A DNA stretch of 64,000 nucleotides from Actinophytocola sp035995025. GTDB lineage: Bacteria; Actinomycetota; Actinomycetes; Mycobacteriales; Pseudonocardiaceae. A program made the translations under genes and the position numbers. Position 1 is the first letter of the stretch; each line of letters begins with the position of its first letter. This document shows, one piece after another, positions 35,038 to 44,414 of the stretch. The notes under the pieces are model-generated. The model was given only the letters and a program-made list of their open reading frames with translations. It had not been told where the DNA came from and did no database searches. The DNA lies in assembly GCA_035995025.1 (NCBI GenBank), contig DASYKY010000050.1, positions 48,034-112,033 of the forward strand, read 5' to 3'.

Positions 35038-36050
35038 CTGACTCCCCTTATCTCGGTTTCGGAAAACGCGGTCAACTGGGCACGAATTCGGGTGCGCCAA
35101 ATCTCGTAAAGGGGCACGTCCGCCCCGGCCGGCGCGGGCCCGGCCGGCTCGGCCTCGGTACGGTCCGCGATCGCCACCGCCCCCGGCACGGGCAGACCCG
35201 CCAGCACCCGCGCCGCCAGCGCCGAGTGCGCCGGCACGTGCCCGGCGAGGTCCCGCGCCTTGATCGCGAACACCACGCCCAGCGCGAGCTCGGCCCACTG
35301 GTCGCCCGCGGCGGCGCGCAGCGCGGCGAGGCCACCGGCCGGGCTGCCGCCGGCGAACGTCGCGGCCAGCCCGACCCCGCTCCACAGGTCGGGCCTGCGC
35401 GCGGCGGGGAACCGGCCGACCGCCGCGGCGACGGCCGCCGCGTCGGCGCCGTGGATGAACCACAGCGCCCGCCCGATGCCCTGGTCGACCGCGCGCGGGA
35501 AGTACTCCGGCGAGCCTTCCCACGGGTAGGTCGTCGGCACCCGCTGCTCGTCGACGTAGCGGCGGGTGTGAAAGTACGCGAGGTCGAAGCCGTAGCCGTC
35601 CACCGCGAGCCAGGTCATCGCCGGGTAGTAGGGCGAGCCGGTGAGGTCCGGGACGATGCCGCGCCACAGCGGCCGCGGCAGCCGCGCCATCGCGAACCCG
35701 ATGCCGATGTAGGTCAGCAGCACGTGCGGCGCGCCCGGACCGGTCAGCAGCTCGCGGGTGCGCTTGCCGCTACCGCCCGCCATCGTGTCGCGGACCGCGA
35801 ACGCCATCGCCGCGCCCTCGTAGGCGAAGCCCCGCTGTTCGGCCTCGACCAGCTCGAGCCGCCGCTCGACGTCCCACAGGTCGCGGCCGGCGATGCCCCA
35901 CTCGAACCCGCACACCACGGCCTGCGGGATGGCCTCGAGCCGCCCGGCCGCGGGCGATCCCGCGCCGGGGAAACCACGCTCGGCAAAGGTGACCGCGGAC
36001 AGCTTCGGCGCCAGTACGAACTGGCGCAACGAGCCGAGAAACGAGGGCAT
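35034..36050 (-). CDS. Enediyne DUF1702 protein, UnbL/E3 type (copy 2)
   Basis: 338 residues, a clear paralogue of the next gene: RGFAYEGAAMAFAVRDTM, YIGIGFAMARLPRPLW, VDGYGFDLAYFHTRRYV, DQGIGRALWFIHG and the C-terminal LYEIWRTRIRAQL. It is the first gene of the minus-strand core operon; ATG 36050 is preceded by GGAGGAACCG. Paired DUF1702 genes may form a heteromeric complex or reflect two steps. Which copy corresponds to which named protein in C-1027 or neocarzinostatin clusters cannot be set from this window. Confidence 0.9.
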   Translation of the reverse strand: MPSFLGSLRQFVLAPKLSAVTFAERGFPGAGSPAAGRLEAIPQAVVCGFEWGIAGRDLWDVERRLELVEAEQRGFAYEGAAMAFAVRDTMAGGSGKRTRELLTGPGAPHVLLTYIGIGFAMARLPRPLWRGIVPDLTGSPYYPAMTWLAVDGYGFDLAYFHTRRYVDEQRVPTTYPWEGSPEYFPRAVDQGIGRALWFIHGADAAAVAAAVGRFPAARRPDLWSGVGLAATFAGGSPAGGLAALRAAAGDQWAELALGVVFAIKARDLAGHVPAHSALAARVLAGLPVPGAVAIADRTEAEPAGPAPAGADVPLYEIWRTRIRAQLTAFSETEIRGVS

Positions 36051-36263
36051 CGGTTCCTCCAGCAAATGGACGCGTCTGCCAGAGTCGGCCCGGTGCTCGT
36101 GCCACGCATCTCCACGAGTGCGATCCATGGCGGCAATTTTGGAGAACTGGTCCGGACAGCACGCGAGAAGTATTGTCCGCCGCGCCGCTGTTGCATCCTG
36201 GCGACAGCCAAACGCGTATGTAGAGAACAGTCGCCGCATTCGGCAGAGAATTGGGCGGTAGAA
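36051..36263. promoter_or_regulatory. Divergent control region of the enediyne core
   Basis: 213 bases between the minus-strand core operon and the polyketide synthase. Promoters for both must lie here or nearby. The stretch 36130-36230 is less GC-rich than its surroundings, but I cannot pick firm -35/-10 boxes. Confidence 0.5.
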
Positions 36264-39200
36264 TTGAGCACCGAGCGCATCGCGATCGTCGGTATCGGCC
36301 TCCGTTACCCGGATGCCGACAGCACGGAAGATCTCTGGGAGAACCTCCTGGCCGGCCGCCGCGCATTCCGCAGGCTGCCCGACCAACGGATGAACCGGGC
36401 GGACTACTACTCGCCGGACCCGGACGCGCCGGACCGCTTCTACTCGGGCACGGCGGCCGTGCTGCGGGACTTCGTATTCGACCGCGTCAAGTACAAGGTC
36501 GCCGGCAGCACCTACCGGGCGACGGATCTGACCCACTGGCTGGCCCTCGACGTGGCCGCGACCGCGCTGGCCGACGCCGGCTTCCCGGAGGCGGAGGGGC
36601 TGCCCCGCCAGGCCACCGGCGTGGTCGTCGGCAACAGCCTGACCGGCGAGTTCTCCCGGGCCAACCTGATGCGGCTGCGCTGGCCCTACGTGCGCCGCAC
36701 GGTGGCCGCCGCGCTGGCCGCGAAGGGTTGGGACGACGACGAGACGAGCGCGTTCCTCCGCGACCTCGAACCGGTGTACAAGGCGCCGTTCCCGCCGATC
36801 GACGAGGACTCGCTGGCCGGCGGGCTGGCCAACACGATCGCCGGCCGCATCTGCAACCACTTCGATCTCGGCGGTGGCGGGTTCACCGTCGACGGCGCCT
36901 GCTCCTCCTCGCTGCTGGCGATCGCCACCGCGGCCAAGGCGCTCGCCGACGGCGACCTGGACGTGGCGCTGGCCGGCGGCGTCGACCTGTCGATCGACCC
37001 GTTCGAGGTGATCGGGTTCGCCAAGACCGGCGCGCTGGCCACCGGCGAGATGAAGATCTATGACAAGGACTCCAACGGCTTCTGGCCCGGCGAGGGCTCC
37101 GGCGTCGTCGTGCTGATGCGCGAGGACGACGCGATCGCGCGGGGTCTGCGGACCTACGCGTCGATCACCGGCTGGGGCATCTCCTCGGACGGCAAGGGCG
37201 GGATCACCCGGCCGGAGGCCGGCGGTCACGTGCTCGCGCTGACCCGCGCCTACGAGCGCGCCGGGTACGGCGTGGAGACCGTGTCGTACTTCGAGGGCCA
37301 CGGCACGGGCACCGCGGTCGGCGACGCCACCGAGATCGACGCGCTGTCGACCGCCCGCCGGCTGGCCGCGCCGGACGCCCGGCCGGCCGCGCTCAGCTCG
37401 GTCAAGGGCAACTTCGGGCACACCAAGGCCGCGGCCGGCGTGGCCGGGTTGATCAAGGCGGCGCTGGCGGTGCACCACCAGGTCATCCCGCCGGCGACCG
37501 GGCACTACGACCCGCACCCGTCGCTCACCGGCCCGGCGCGGGCGTTGTACGTGCCGCGCGAGGCCGAGCTCTGGCCGGCCGGGGCGCCGATCCGGGCCGG
37601 CGTGTCGGCGATGGGCTTCGGCGGCATCAACACCCACATCGCGCTCGAGCAGGCACCGGGCGTCACCCGCCGCGCCGGGGTGCCCGGCCGGGTCGCCCGG
37701 ATCGTCGGCGGCCGGCAGGACGCCGAGCTGCTGCTGCTCGACGGCGCGGACGAAGTGGCGCTGCGCGGGCGGATCGAGCGCGTGGCCGCGCTGGTGCCGG
37801 ACCTGTCCTTCGCCGAGCTCGCCGACCTGGCCGGCACGCTGGCCGGGGAGCTGTCGGGCGGGCCGGTCCGCGCCGCGGTCGTGGCCGCCGGCCCTGAGGA
37901 GGCCGCCGGCAAGCTCGACCGGCTGCGTGCGGCGCTCGACGCGGGCGAGCAGCGCATGTTCGCCGCGGACGGGGTGTTCCTCGACCGGAGCCGGACCGCG
38001 CCGAGGATCGCCTACCTGTTCCCCGGCCAGGGCTCGGGGCGGGGCGGTACCGGCGCGCTCGCCCGCCGGTTCCCCGCCGCGGACGCCGTGTTCACCCAGG
38101 CCGCGGTGCCCGCCGGGGGCGACCAGACGGCCACCGAGGTGGCCCAGCCGCGCATCGTCGCCGGCTCCGTCGCGACGCTACGGGTGCTGGCAGCGCTGGG
38201 CATCGACGCCGACGTCGCCGTCGGGCACAGCCTCGGCGAGCTGACCGCGCTGGCCTGGGCCGGCGTGCTGGGCGCCGCGGACGTGCTGCGCCTGGCCACC
38301 GCCCGCGGTCAGGTCATGGCGAACGCCAGCCGGGGCGGCGGCGCGATGGCCGGCCTCGCCACCACGCCGGAGCGGGTCGAGGACATCGTCGGGGACGACC
38401 CGGTGGTGATCGCCGGGTACAACGGTCCACAACAGACAGTCGTCGCGGGCGAGGCCGGCGCCGTGGACCGGGTATGCGAGCGGGCCCGGGCCGCGGGCGT
38501 GACCGCGACCAGGATCAACGTCTCGCACGCCTTCCACTCGCCGCTGGTCGAGCCCGCCGCCGCGGCCATGACCGCGCGGCTCGCCGAGTTCACCTTCGCC
38601 CGGCCTACTCGGTCGATCGTGTCCACGGTGACCGGTGACTGGCTCGACCCGGGCACCGACGTGCGGGCACTGCTGCGCGACCAGGTGCTGCGCCCGGTCC
38701 GCTTCCACGAGGCGGCCACCAAGGCGGTCGAGGGCGCCGACCTCGCCGTCGAGGTGGGCCCTGGCCGGGTCCTCGCGGGGCTGGCGCAGGACATCGCGCC
38801 GGGCACGCCGGTGCTGTCCGTCGACGCCGAGAGCCAGTCGCTGCGCCCGCTGCTGTCCGTCGTCGGCGCCGCGTACGTCCTCGGGTCCACTGTGGACACC
38901 GCGGCGCTGTTCGCCACGCGGGTGCTGCGCCCGCTGCCGCTGAACGGCCCCCTCGAGTTCCTGTCCAGCCCGTGCGAGACCGCCCCCGACCTCACCCTCG
39001 GGCTGGCGCTGCCAGGCACCGAGACCACGGCCTCCCCCGAACCGCGGGCAACGACGGAGGACGCCGGTCCGGACACGCTCGAGTTGCTCCGCACGCTCGC
39101 CTCCGAACGCGTCGAGCTGCCGCTGGACACCGTCACCTCGGCCACCCACCCGCTCGACGATCTGCACCTGAGCTCGATCACCGTGGGCCAGCTCGTCAAC

Positions 39201-42080
39201 GACGCCACCCGCCGGCTCGGCCTGCCCACGCTGGAGATGACGACCAACTTCGCCACCGTGACGCTCGGCGACCTCGCCCAGCTGATCGACGAGCAGGCCG
39301 CGAGCGCGCAGGACGGCGGCGGCAGTCTCGGCGGCCGGACCGAGGTGGAGGGCGTGGCACCCTGGGTACGGCCGTTCTCCGTGGACTACGTGCCGGCTCC
39401 CGTGCCGGTCGTGAACGCCGGCACCGGCCCGGTCGGCTCCTGGCAGGTGTTCGCGCCGGCCGGCCACCCGCTCGCCGAGCGGCTCCGGATCGCGCTGGCC
39501 GAGTCCGGCATCGGTGACGGCGTGCTGCTGTGCCTGCCCGCTGACGGCGAGCGGCACACGGGCCTGTTCCTCGAAGCGGGCAAGGCGGCCGTCGCCGCAC
39601 CCGAAGGCAGCCGGTTCGTTGTGGTGCAGGGCAGGTTTGGCGCGTCGGGCCTGGCCCGGACGGCGTTCCTGGAGGCGTCCGGCGTGGCGACCACGATCGT
39701 CACGCTGCCCGACCTCGCCCCGCCGACCGCGGTCGCGGCGGACGAGGCCGTGCACCGGGTGCGCACCGAGACCGCCGCCACCACGACGTTCAGCGAGGTC
39801 CGCTACGACCCCGAGGGCGTGCGGACGGCGCCGGTGCTGACCGTGGTGCAGGCCCCGGCGCAGGTCTGCGCCGACACCCCGCTGGACGGCTCGGACGTCC
39901 TGCTGGTCACCGGTGGCGGCAAGGGCATCACCGCCGAGTGCGCGCTGGCCATGGCCAAGGACTCGGGCGCGAAGCTCGCGCTGATCGGCCGGGACGAGGC
40001 GGCCGGGGACAAGGAGCTGGCGGAGAACCTGGCCCGGATGGCCGCGGTCGGCATCGTCCACCACTACGAGCGGGCCGACGTCACCGACCCGGCGCAGGTC
40101 ACCGCGGCGCTCGCGCGGTTCGAGGACGTCCTCGGCCCGGTCACCGCGGTGATGCACGGCGCGGGCCGCAACGTGCCCGGCGCGCTCGCCAACCTGACCG
40201 GGGACGAGTTCGCACAGACGCTCGCCCCCAAGATCACCGGCCTGCGCACCGTGCTCGACGCCGTGGACCAGGAGAGGATCAAGCTGCTGGTGACGTTCGG
40301 CAGCATCATCGGCCGGGCCGGGCTGAAGGGCGAGGCGCACTACGCGACCGCCAACGACTGGATGACCGAGCTGACCGTCGACTTCCAGCGGGCCCACCCG
40401 GCGGCGCGAGCGCTGGCGCTCGAGTGGTCGGTCTGGTCCGGCGCCGGCATGGGCGAGAAGCTGGGCGTGGTCGAGGCGCTGGTGCGCGACGGCATCACGC
40501 CGGTCTCGCTCGACAACGGCCTTGGCGTGCTGCGCCAGATCCTCGCCGATCCGTCGGCCGGCCCGGTGCTGACGATCGCCGGCCGGATGGGCGGGCTGCC
40601 CACGCTGCCGCTGGAGAACGGGCAGGAGCTGCCGCTGACCCGGTTCGTCGACCGAGTGCTGGTGCACTACGCGAACATCGAGCTGATCACCGAGGTCGAG
40701 CTGTCCCCGGGCAGCGACCCGTACCTGTCCGACCACCAGCTGGACGGCGACCTGCTGTTCCCCGCGGTGCTCGGCATGGAGGCGATGGCCCAGGTCGCGA
40801 CGGCCGTGCTCGGCCGGGCCGGCACGCCGCTGCTGACCGACGTCGAGTTCCTGCGGCCGATCGTGGTCCGGCCCGGCAGCACGACCACGCTACGGCTGGC
40901 CGCGCTGGTCCGTGACGCCGAGTCGGTGGCGCTCGTCGTCCGCGCCGAGGACACCAGGTTCAGCGCCGACCACTTCCGGGCCACGATGCGCTTCCCGCGT
41001 CCCGCGGTGCCCGACGAGGGTCTCCCGCGGCAGGCCACCCAGCTGCCGGGCGTGCCGGTCGACCCGATCGCCGACCTGTACGGCGGGGTGCTTTTCCAGG
41101 GCAAGCGGTTCCAGCGGCTGCTCACCTACCGGAGGGCGAGCGCCCGGCACGCGGTGGCCGAGCTGTCCACCACCCCGCCGGCGTCGTGGTTCGCGACCTA
41201 CTTGCCGCAGGAGCTGATGCTGGCCGACCCGGGCACCCGGGACGCGGTGATGCACTCGATCCAGTGCTGCGTTCCCGACGCGACCCTGCTGCCGCAGGGC
41301 ATCGAGAAGCTCTACCTGGCGGCACCGTCCGATCAGGACGCCGAGTACGTCGTCATGGACGCCCGGGAGCGGTCACAGGACGGGGACAGCTACACCTACG
41401 ACATCGACGTACTCGACCCGGCCGGCCACGTCGTCGAACGCTGGGAGGGCCTGACGTTGCGGGCGGTGCGGCGCAAGGACGGCTCCGGTCCGTGGGTGCC
41501 CGCCCTGCTCGGGTCCTATGTGGAGCGTTCACTGGAGCGGGTGCTCGGCGGCAGCCGCTCGGTCGTGATCGAGCCGGACCCGGTCGGCGGGGACGGCCCG
41601 CCAGACCGGCGAACGCAGACGAACCTCGCCGCGGGCCGCGCGGTCGGCGCCGCGGTGACCGTGCGGCACCGGCCGGATGGTAGGCCGGAGCTGGACGGCG
41701 CCGCGATCTCCGCGTCGCACGGCGCCGGGCTGAGCCTCGTGGTGACCGGGACGGGCACGGTGGGATGCGACGTCGAGGTGGTGGCCCACCGCACGGAGGA
41801 GGACTGGGCCGGACTGCTCGGCGACGAGTTGCTGCCCGTCCGCGACCGGATCGTGGCCGAGGCCGGCGAGGACGTCGACGTGGCCGCCACGCGGGTCTGG
41901 TGCGCGCTGGAGTGCCGGTGCAAGACCGGCTCCTCGACGCGAGCCCTCACGGTCGACCGGGTCGAAGCGGACGGTTGGGTCGTGCTCTCCGCGGGCGACG
42001 CCCGGATCGCCACCTGGGTGACCACGGTCAACGATCTCGCCACACCGGTGGCGTTCGCCGTCCTGTCCGAAAAGGACTGA
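36264..42080 (+). CDS. pksE: Iterative enediyne polyketide synthase (PKSE)
   Basis: 1938 residues, the usual PKSE length. Domain order: ketosynthase (about 1-450; Cys213 in VDGACSSS, His in FEGHGTGT and GNFGHTKA), acyltransferase (about 580-880; FPGQGS, GHSLGE near 655), the unusual enediyne ACP region (LHLSSITVGQL near 967), ketoreductase (about 1210-1460; VTGGGKGI), dehydratase (HQLDGDLLFP near 1491) and a C-terminal phosphopantetheinyl transferase (about 1750-1938; CDVEVV, RCKTG). It builds a linear polyene from malonyl-CoA that becomes the enediyne core. TTG 36264 is the only sensible start in a frame that is open far upstream; the ribosome binding site is poor. The DNA is strongly GC3-biased like its neighbours. 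Confidence 0.97.
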   Translation: MSTERIAIVGIGLRYPDADSTEDLWENLLAGRRAFRRLPDQRMNRADYYSPDPDAPDRFYSGTAAVLRDFVFDRVKYKVAGSTYRATDLTHWLALDVAATALADAGFPEAEGLPRQATGVVVGNSLTGEFSRANLMRLRWPYVRRTVAAALAAKGWDDDETSAFLRDLEPVYKAPFPPIDEDSLAGGLANTIAGRICNHFDLGGGGFTVDGACSSSLLAIATAAKALADGDLDVALAGGVDLSIDPFEVIGFAKTGALATGEMKIYDKDSNGFWPGEGSGVVVLMREDDAIARGLRTYASITGWGISSDGKGGITRPEAGGHVLALTRAYERAGYGVETVSYFEGHGTGTAVGDATEIDALSTARRLAAPDARPAALSSVKGNFGHTKAAAGVAGLIKAALAVHHQVIPPATGHYDPHPSLTGPARALYVPREAELWPAGAPIRAGVSAMGFGGINTHIALEQAPGVTRRAGVPGRVARIVGGRQDAELLLLDGADEVALRGRIERVAALVPDLSFAELADLAGTLAGELSGGPVRAAVVAAGPEEAAGKLDRLRAALDAGEQRMFAADGVFLDRSRTAPRIAYLFPGQGSGRGGTGALARRFPAADAVFTQAAVPAGGDQTATEVAQPRIVAGSVATLRVLAALGIDADVAVGHSLGELTALAWAGVLGAADVLRLATARGQVMANASRGGGAMAGLATTPERVEDIVGDDPVVIAGYNGPQQTVVAGEAGAVDRVCERARAAGVTATRINVSHAFHSPLVEPAAAAMTARLAEFTFARPTRSIVSTVTGDWLDPGTDVRALLRDQVLRPVRFHEAATKAVEGADLAVEVGPGRVLAGLAQDIAPGTPVLSVDAESQSLRPLLSVVGAAYVLGSTVDTAALFATRVLRPLPLNGPLEFLSSPCETAPDLTLGLALPGTETTASPEPRATTEDAGPDTLELLRTLASERVELPLDTVTSATHPLDDLHLSSITVGQLVNDATRRLGLPTLEMTTNFATVTLGDLAQLIDEQAASAQDGGGSLGGRTEVEGVAPWVRPFSVDYVPAPVPVVNAGTGPVGSWQVFAPAGHPLAERLRIALAESGIGDGVLLCLPADGERHTGLFLEAGKAAVAAPEGSRFVVVQGRFGASGLARTAFLEASGVATTIVTLPDLAPPTAVAADEAVHRVRTETAATTTFSEVRYDPEGVRTAPVLTVVQAPAQVCADTPLDGSDVLLVTGGGKGITAECALAMAKDSGAKLALIGRDEAAGDKELAENLARMAAVGIVHHYERADVTDPAQVTAALARFEDVLGPVTAVMHGAGRNVPGALANLTGDEFAQTLAPKITGLRTVLDAVDQERIKLLVTFGSIIGRAGLKGEAHYATANDWMTELTVDFQRAHPAARALALEWSVWSGAGMGEKLGVVEALVRDGITPVSLDNGLGVLRQILADPSAGPVLTIAGRMGGLPTLPLENGQELPLTRFVDRVLVHYANIELITEVELSPGSDPYLSDHQLDGDLLFPAVLGMEAMAQVATAVLGRAGTPLLTDVEFLRPIVVRPGSTTTLRLAALVRDAESVALVVRAEDTRFSADHFRATMRFPRPAVPDEGLPRQATQLPGVPVDPIADLYGGVLFQGKRFQRLLTYRRASARHAVAELSTTPPASWFATYLPQELMLADPGTRDAVMHSIQCCVPDATLLPQGIEKLYLAAPSDQDAEYVVMDARERSQDGDSYTYDIDVLDPAGHVVERWEGLTLRAVRRKDGSGPWVPALLGSYVERSLERVLGGSRSVVIEPDPVGGDGPPDRRTQTNLAAGRAVGAAVTVRHRPDGRPELDGAAISASHGAGLSLVVTGTGTVGCDVEVVAHRTEEDWAGLLGDELLPVRDRIVAEAGEDVDVAATRVWCALECRCKTGSSTRALTVDRVEADGWVVLSAGDARIATWVTTVNDLATPVAFAVLSEKD

Positions 42081-42084
42081 CCGG

Positions 42085-42627
42085 TTGACTGCCCAGGAAC
42101 CTCCGTCCCAGGTAGGGAAAACGGTCACGCACGCTCGCCGCCGCGGCTGGCCGACGATCTCGCGTAGCGTGCGGGTCGCCGCCGAGCCGGCGGTGGTGTG
42201 GTCGATGATCACCGACCTGCCCGGCATGGGAAGCCTCAGTCCGGAGAACATCGGCGGCCGCTGGGTGGGCGGCGCGACCGGACCGGTCACCGGCGCCCGG
42301 TTCAGGGGCGTCAACCGCAACGGCGACCGGCAATGGTGGACCCGGGTCCACGTCGTCGCGTGCGATCCGCCCCACCGGTTCACCTTCGACGTGCGCTCGC
42401 CGTTCGGGATGCGCGTGTCCCGCTGGTCCTACGAGATCGCGCCCGCCGCGGCGGGCAGCTGCCTGCTCACCGAACGCTGGTACCGCGTCGGCAACTGGTT
42501 CGTCCGCCGGTTCCTCGGGCCACGGGTGACCGGGCGGGCCGACCGGCCGGGCTTCAACGCCGCGTCGATCGAGCACACCCTCGCCGCGGTGAAGTCGCGC
42601 GTCGAGACCGAGACGACCGCCGGTTAG
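42085..42627 (+). CDS. SRPBCC (polyketide cyclase/dehydrase-like) protein
   Basis: 180 residues. The SRPBCC fold is shown by ISRSVRVAAEPAVVWSMITDL at the start, RFRGVNRNGDRQWWTRVHV, PHRFTFDV and a long C-terminal helix (NAASIEHTLAAVKSRV). The family binds hydrophobic ligands in a deep pocket; members act as aromatase/cyclases or ligand carriers. The start is TTG 42085, four bases after the synthase stop, with AAAGGA at 42071. Direct coupling to the synthase suggests it binds or folds the nascent polyene. It is not part of the classical five-gene cassette. Confidence 0.85.
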   Translation: MTAQEPPSQVGKTVTHARRRGWPTISRSVRVAAEPAVVWSMITDLPGMGSLSPENIGGRWVGGATGPVTGARFRGVNRNGDRQWWTRVHVVACDPPHRFTFDVRSPFGMRVSRWSYEIAPAAAGSCLLTERWYRVGNWFVRRFLGPRVTGRADRPGFNAASIEHTLAAVKSRVETETTAG

Positions 42628-42661
42628 TCCTGTTGCCCCGCAACGAAGGGAGAGTGCACGC

Positions 42662-42883
42662 ATGCCAGCCGACCCGAAACGGCGCCGCGAAACGACGGAC
42701 CCGCGACGCGAGCCGGACCCGTCATCCGCCGCGACCGACCTCGTCGACGAGCTGACGCCGCCGACGACGAACTCGGACCTCGTCAAGGGAATTGTCTGGG
42801 CCGACGTTCTCGCCGACATCGCCGCCGACGAGCTGCGGCGGCGGCGCGAGGTCGGGACACGAGACCTGCCCGACGCCGCGTAG
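42662..42883 (+). CDS. Small acidic/basic protein of unknown function
   Basis: 73 residues. GAAGGGAGAG lies just before ATG 42662, a strong ribosome binding site. The first 25 residues are charged and Pro/Arg-rich and likely disordered; the rest, DLVKGIVWADVLADIAADEL followed by RRRR, should form a helix. It has no signal peptide and no Cys, so it does not resemble enediyne-binding apoproteins. It lies 34 bases after the SRPBCC gene and is probably co-transcribed with the synthase. I do not recognise the family. Confidence 0.65.
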   Translation: MPADPKRRRETTDPRREPDPSSAATDLVDELTPPTTNSDLVKGIVWADVLADIAADELRRRREVGTRDLPDAA

Positions 42884-42900
42884 CACGCGGGCGCGGCCCG

Positions 42901-43659
42901 TCATCCGGGTCCGCCCCCAGGCGCCGCGACCGGACTGCCGGCAGCGGCGTCCTTCGGGGCAGCTCCGGCGCCCTCTGCGCCGACCCGCCGGGCACCGGTC
43001 TCGACACCCGCGCCGATCGAGCCGGCCGGGTCGGCGGAGCGCAGCACCGTGGCCTGCGCCGCGCCGCCCATGAGCGCCATCGCGAGGACCACCGCGCCGA
43101 CCCGCGCGCTCACCGTGCCCGCGGCGCGCTCGGTGCGGACGATCGCGAACCACGCCAACGCGACCAGCGCGAGCACCACGCCCGTGTGCAGCGGCAAGGT
43201 CGCGGTGCGCGCGGCGCCCACCCCGGCAAGCCAGGCCGCCCCGAACTGCCCCGCCGCCGCGACGGCCACCGGCCAGAACACCCACGGCGCGAGGCGCCGT
43301 GTCCTGGTGACGGCGGGAGCGAACCGCGGGTCGCGGGAGAGCACGAGGTAGAGGGGAACGGCAAGCAGCGCGAGCAGCAGTGGTACCACCTGCTCGGGTA
43401 TGTTCAGGCCGCCGGACAGCAGCAGCTCGAGAACGGCAGCACCGCCCGCGGCGGCGAGGACGGTGACGAGCAGCCCGCGACCCGGCTCGCCCAGGAACCC
43501 ATGCAGGACAGCGAATCCCGCGACGATCGGGATCGCCGCGAGCAGCGCCACCCGCAACACCAGCGGGCCGATGCTGAACCCGACCGTGAGGACGTGGTCG
43601 TGCCCACCGCCCTGAGCCAGCAGGACGGCGGGCATGGAGAGCACGGCGGGCGCCGGCAC
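42901..43659 (-). CDS. Polytopic membrane protein in the enediyne cluster
   Basis: 252 residues from GTG 43659, one base after the upstream stop; ATG 43635 is an alternative. Six to seven hydrophobic segments can be traced (VLRVALLAAIPIVAGFAVL, LLVTVLAAAGGAAVLELL, VVPLLLALLAVPLYLVL, WVFWPVAVAAAGQFGAAWL, GVVLALVALAWFAIV, VGAVVLAMALMGGAAQ), followed by a Gly/Ala/Pro tail. A HDHVL near the front could bind metal. No family recognised with confidence. It is coupled to a second membrane-protein gene and converges with the synthase unit. Confidence 0.7.
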   Translation of the reverse strand: MPAPAVLSMPAVLLAQGGGHDHVLTVGFSIGPLVLRVALLAAIPIVAGFAVLHGFLGEPGRGLLVTVLAAAGGAAVLELLLSGGLNIPEQVVPLLLALLAVPLYLVLSRDPRFAPAVTRTRRLAPWVFWPVAVAAAGQFGAAWLAGVGAARTATLPLHTGVVLALVALAWFAIVRTERAAGTVSARVGAVVLAMALMGGAAQATVLRSADPAGSIGAGVETGARRVGAEGAGAAPKDAAAGSPVAAPGGGPG

Positions 43660-43660
43660 G

Positions 43661-44233
43661 TCAGCCGGCCGCGGTGGCGGGCACCCGCGCGCACGAACAC
43701 CCCATCGACGCGGCTTCCGTCGGTCGCGGCCGGAGGTGGTGGACCATCGCGACCACCATCGGCACGAACACGATGGTGTTGTAGAACAGGTGCAGCTCCA
43801 CCCTCGGGAACACCAGCTGCGCGACGCTCGTCGGCACCGCCCGGCCCATGAGGTACGCGCCGGTCATCGCCTGCAGGAGCAGGAGCAGGTGCTCGAAGTG
43901 GTGCCACACCTGGATCCACAGGGCGGCGTGCCACCAGCTTCGGCCGCGACCGACGAACCCGTGGCGCAGCAAGACGAAGCCCACCAGCATGACGACGGCA
44001 TAGCCGTAGTGCAGCCACTCCGAGGTCACGAGCCACGGGAACGCGAGCCCGAGCAGGCCGCCGGCCGCGGGCCGCGGCCAGTGCAGTGCGTAGATCTGGA
44101 CGGCCTGGACGATGTGCTCGGCCCAGTGCCCGATCACCACGACCATGAAGACCGCCAGCGCGGCCCGGTGGTAGCGGGTGTTGAGCAACCCACCCGGCCC
44201 TGTCCATCGCTTCGTGTCCGCCGCTGTCGTCAT
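43661..44233 (-). CDS. Small polytopic membrane protein, His-rich loops
   Basis: 190 residues with about four membrane helices. Histidines cluster near the membrane faces (VIGHWAEHIVQ, WHHAALWIQVWHHFEHLLL in part, MVHHLRP), which suggests heme, metal or quinone binding, or an iron-type membrane oxidoreductase. The AAGGAG before ATG 44233 is strong. It is the first gene of a two-gene operon with the next membrane protein. The family was not recognised; a membrane redox role alongside UnbU is a speculation based on the His pattern. Confidence 0.7.
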   Translation of the reverse strand: MTTAADTKRWTGPGGLLNTRYHRAALAVFMVVVIGHWAEHIVQAVQIYALHWPRPAAGGLLGLAFPWLVTSEWLHYGYAVVMLVGFVLLRHGFVGRGRSWWHAALWIQVWHHFEHLLLLLQAMTGAYLMGRAVPTSVAQLVFPRVELHLFYNTIVFVPMVVAMVHHLRPRPTEAASMGCSCARVPATAAG

Positions 44234-44414
44234 GTGTCCCACTCCTTGTCAGGGAAGGAGGTTGCGCACCTCGCATGAGTCGGGACAGCTGCGTGTGCGC
44301 CGGATCGATCCATCCCGCACAGGATCCGGTCGGCCACCGCCGCGACGCATCTCCGGGCGTGCGCTCCCGCAGGATCGGTCAAGCTCGCCGGGTTCTCGGG
44401 GTCGGAGCGTGAGT

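Noticed and set aside
34905..36263. Upstream open reading frame that would extend the enediyne synthase by about 450 residues
   Set aside because: The extension is the antisense of the two DUF1702 genes and has no polyketide synthase similarity; the family starts at the STERIAIVGIGLRYPD segment.
38178..40736. Very long minus-strand frame inside the synthase gene
   Set aside because: Antisense shadow of strongly GC3-biased coding DNA; the product is low-complexity Arg/Gly/Val with no domain.
42662..42883. RiPP precursor or enediyne apoprotein
   Set aside because: It has no signal peptide, no Cys and no known leader motif, and no RiPP-modifying enzyme is adjacent.
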